DNA of 6,763 bases from Chloroflexi bacterium UBA6265 (GTDB lineage: Bacteria; Chloroflexota; Chloroflexia; Thermomicrobiales; UBA6265). The notes under the pieces were generated by a model that saw only the letters and a program-made list of their open reading frames with translations, was not told the origin of the DNA and did no database searches. This document shows positions 6,422-6,763 of this stretch, in pieces. The stretch is taken from the NCBI GenBank assembly GCA_002440805.1, contig DJVD01000193.1:1-6763 (forward strand), written 5' to 3'. The position numbers were made by a program, and so were the translations under genes. How positions within the stretch are numbered: the stretch's first letter is position 1; the number at the start of each line of letters is the position of its first letter.

Positions 6422-6763
6422 TTACTGGACTTCGCTGGTGTCGAGCGGCACTTCGAACGTGCCGGCCTTGATCGCGGCGATCTTGTCCTCGACCGCTTTC
6501 AGCACGGCCGGATCGACATTGCTGTCGAGGCCGTGGAAATCGGCGAGGTTGATCGAGCCGGCGGCGACGCCGAGCGACCAGTTTTCCGACTTCCAGGTGC
6601 CGTCCGCCACCGCCGTGCCGACGGCGGTGACCAGCGGGGCGAGATCCCAGGTGACCGAGGTCAAAACGTTCTGCGGCCCGAGGAAGTTCTGGTCGGTCAT
6701 GGCGCCGAGCGCCAGGACGTTCTTGCTGACCGCCGCGTCGATGACGCCGACACCCTGGGCGCT
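6422..6763 (-). CDS. BMP-family substrate-binding protein, C-terminal part (partial)
   Basis: The frame enters at the right edge and ends at TAA (6424-6422); 113 residues are visible. The segment GVGVIDAAVSKNVLALGAMTDQ followed by NVLTSVTWDLAPLV, VADGTWKSENWSLGVAAGSI and NLADFHGL is the C-terminal lobe pattern of the Bmp/PnrA-like family. In that family a Val/Ile-Gly-x-x-x-DQ strand precedes a helix that starts TS. These proteins are secreted or lipid-anchored and capture nucleosides or related ligands for the importer encoded just downstream. The signal peptide and most ligand contacts are outside the window, so the ligand cannot be judged. About 90 percent of the visible codons end in G or C, clearly more than in the following genes. 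High expression of binding proteins could explain this. Confidence 0.9.
   Translation of the reverse strand, partial: SAQGVGVIDAAVSKNVLALGAMTDQNFLGPQNVLTSVTWDLAPLVTAVGTAVADGTWKSENWSLGVAAGSINLADFHGLDSNVDPAVLKAVEDKIAAIKAGTFEVPLDTSEVQ

Noticed and set aside
1..6763. CRISPR arrays, insertion sequences, attachment sites, tRNA or rRNA genes, or a defence system
   Set aside because: I saw no regularly spaced repeats, transposase or integrase motifs, terminal inverted repeats or RNA gene signatures on either strand. Gene content is metabolic transport and oxidation.

Overview
This 6.8-kb window comes from a GC-rich bacterium. Nearly everything lies on the minus strand. It holds the tail end of an ABC importer operon of the BMP/nucleoside type (substrate-binding protein, duplicated ATPase, two permeases). 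It also holds a separate gene for a molybdenum hydroxylase large subunit of the xanthine dehydrogenase / CO dehydrogenase superfamily. The style of the hydroxylase N-terminus (VGASVRRKEDPRLITG) recalls Chloroflexota/Thermomicrobia proteins, but this placement is an impression from memory and has not been tested.

Layout, read from right to left along transcription. From 6763 to 6422 is the C-terminal part of a BMP-family lipoprotein or periplasmic binding protein, cut by the window edge. After 11 bases comes the 514-residue ATPase (6410-4866). Next is permease 1 (4885-3803), whose start overlaps the ATPase end by 20 bases. After a 4-base gap comes permease 2 (3798-2917). A perfect 30-base palindrome at 2883-2912 ends this operon and also the convergent small gene at 2695-2883, which encodes a two-helix membrane protein of unknown function. 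A divergent intergenic region (2522-2694) carries a candidate operator and a cluster of short repeats. The hydroxylase gene (2521-182) follows on the minus strand and is closed by a strong rho-independent terminator (141-168). The last 140 bases hold at most the first codons of a further minus-strand gene.

How the genes may work together: BMP-type importers with this gene order take up nucleosides in characterised cases (NupNOPQ/YufNOPQ, PnrA relatives). Molybdenum hydroxylases act on purines and other N-heterocycles. A joint role in purine uptake and oxidation is therefore an attractive inference. The two units have separate transcripts, however, and the FAD and 2Fe-2S partners of the hydroxylase are not in the window. 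The hydroxylase carries AYRGAGR rather than the AYxCSFR loop of true CO dehydrogenase, so its substrate is unknown.

I see no CRISPR array, insertion sequence, tRNA or rRNA gene. The window looks like ordinary metabolic chromosome. The points that merit a second look are the lone hydroxylase subunit, the small membrane gene between the two units, the regulatory elements between them, and a marked shift in third-position GC along the transporter operon.
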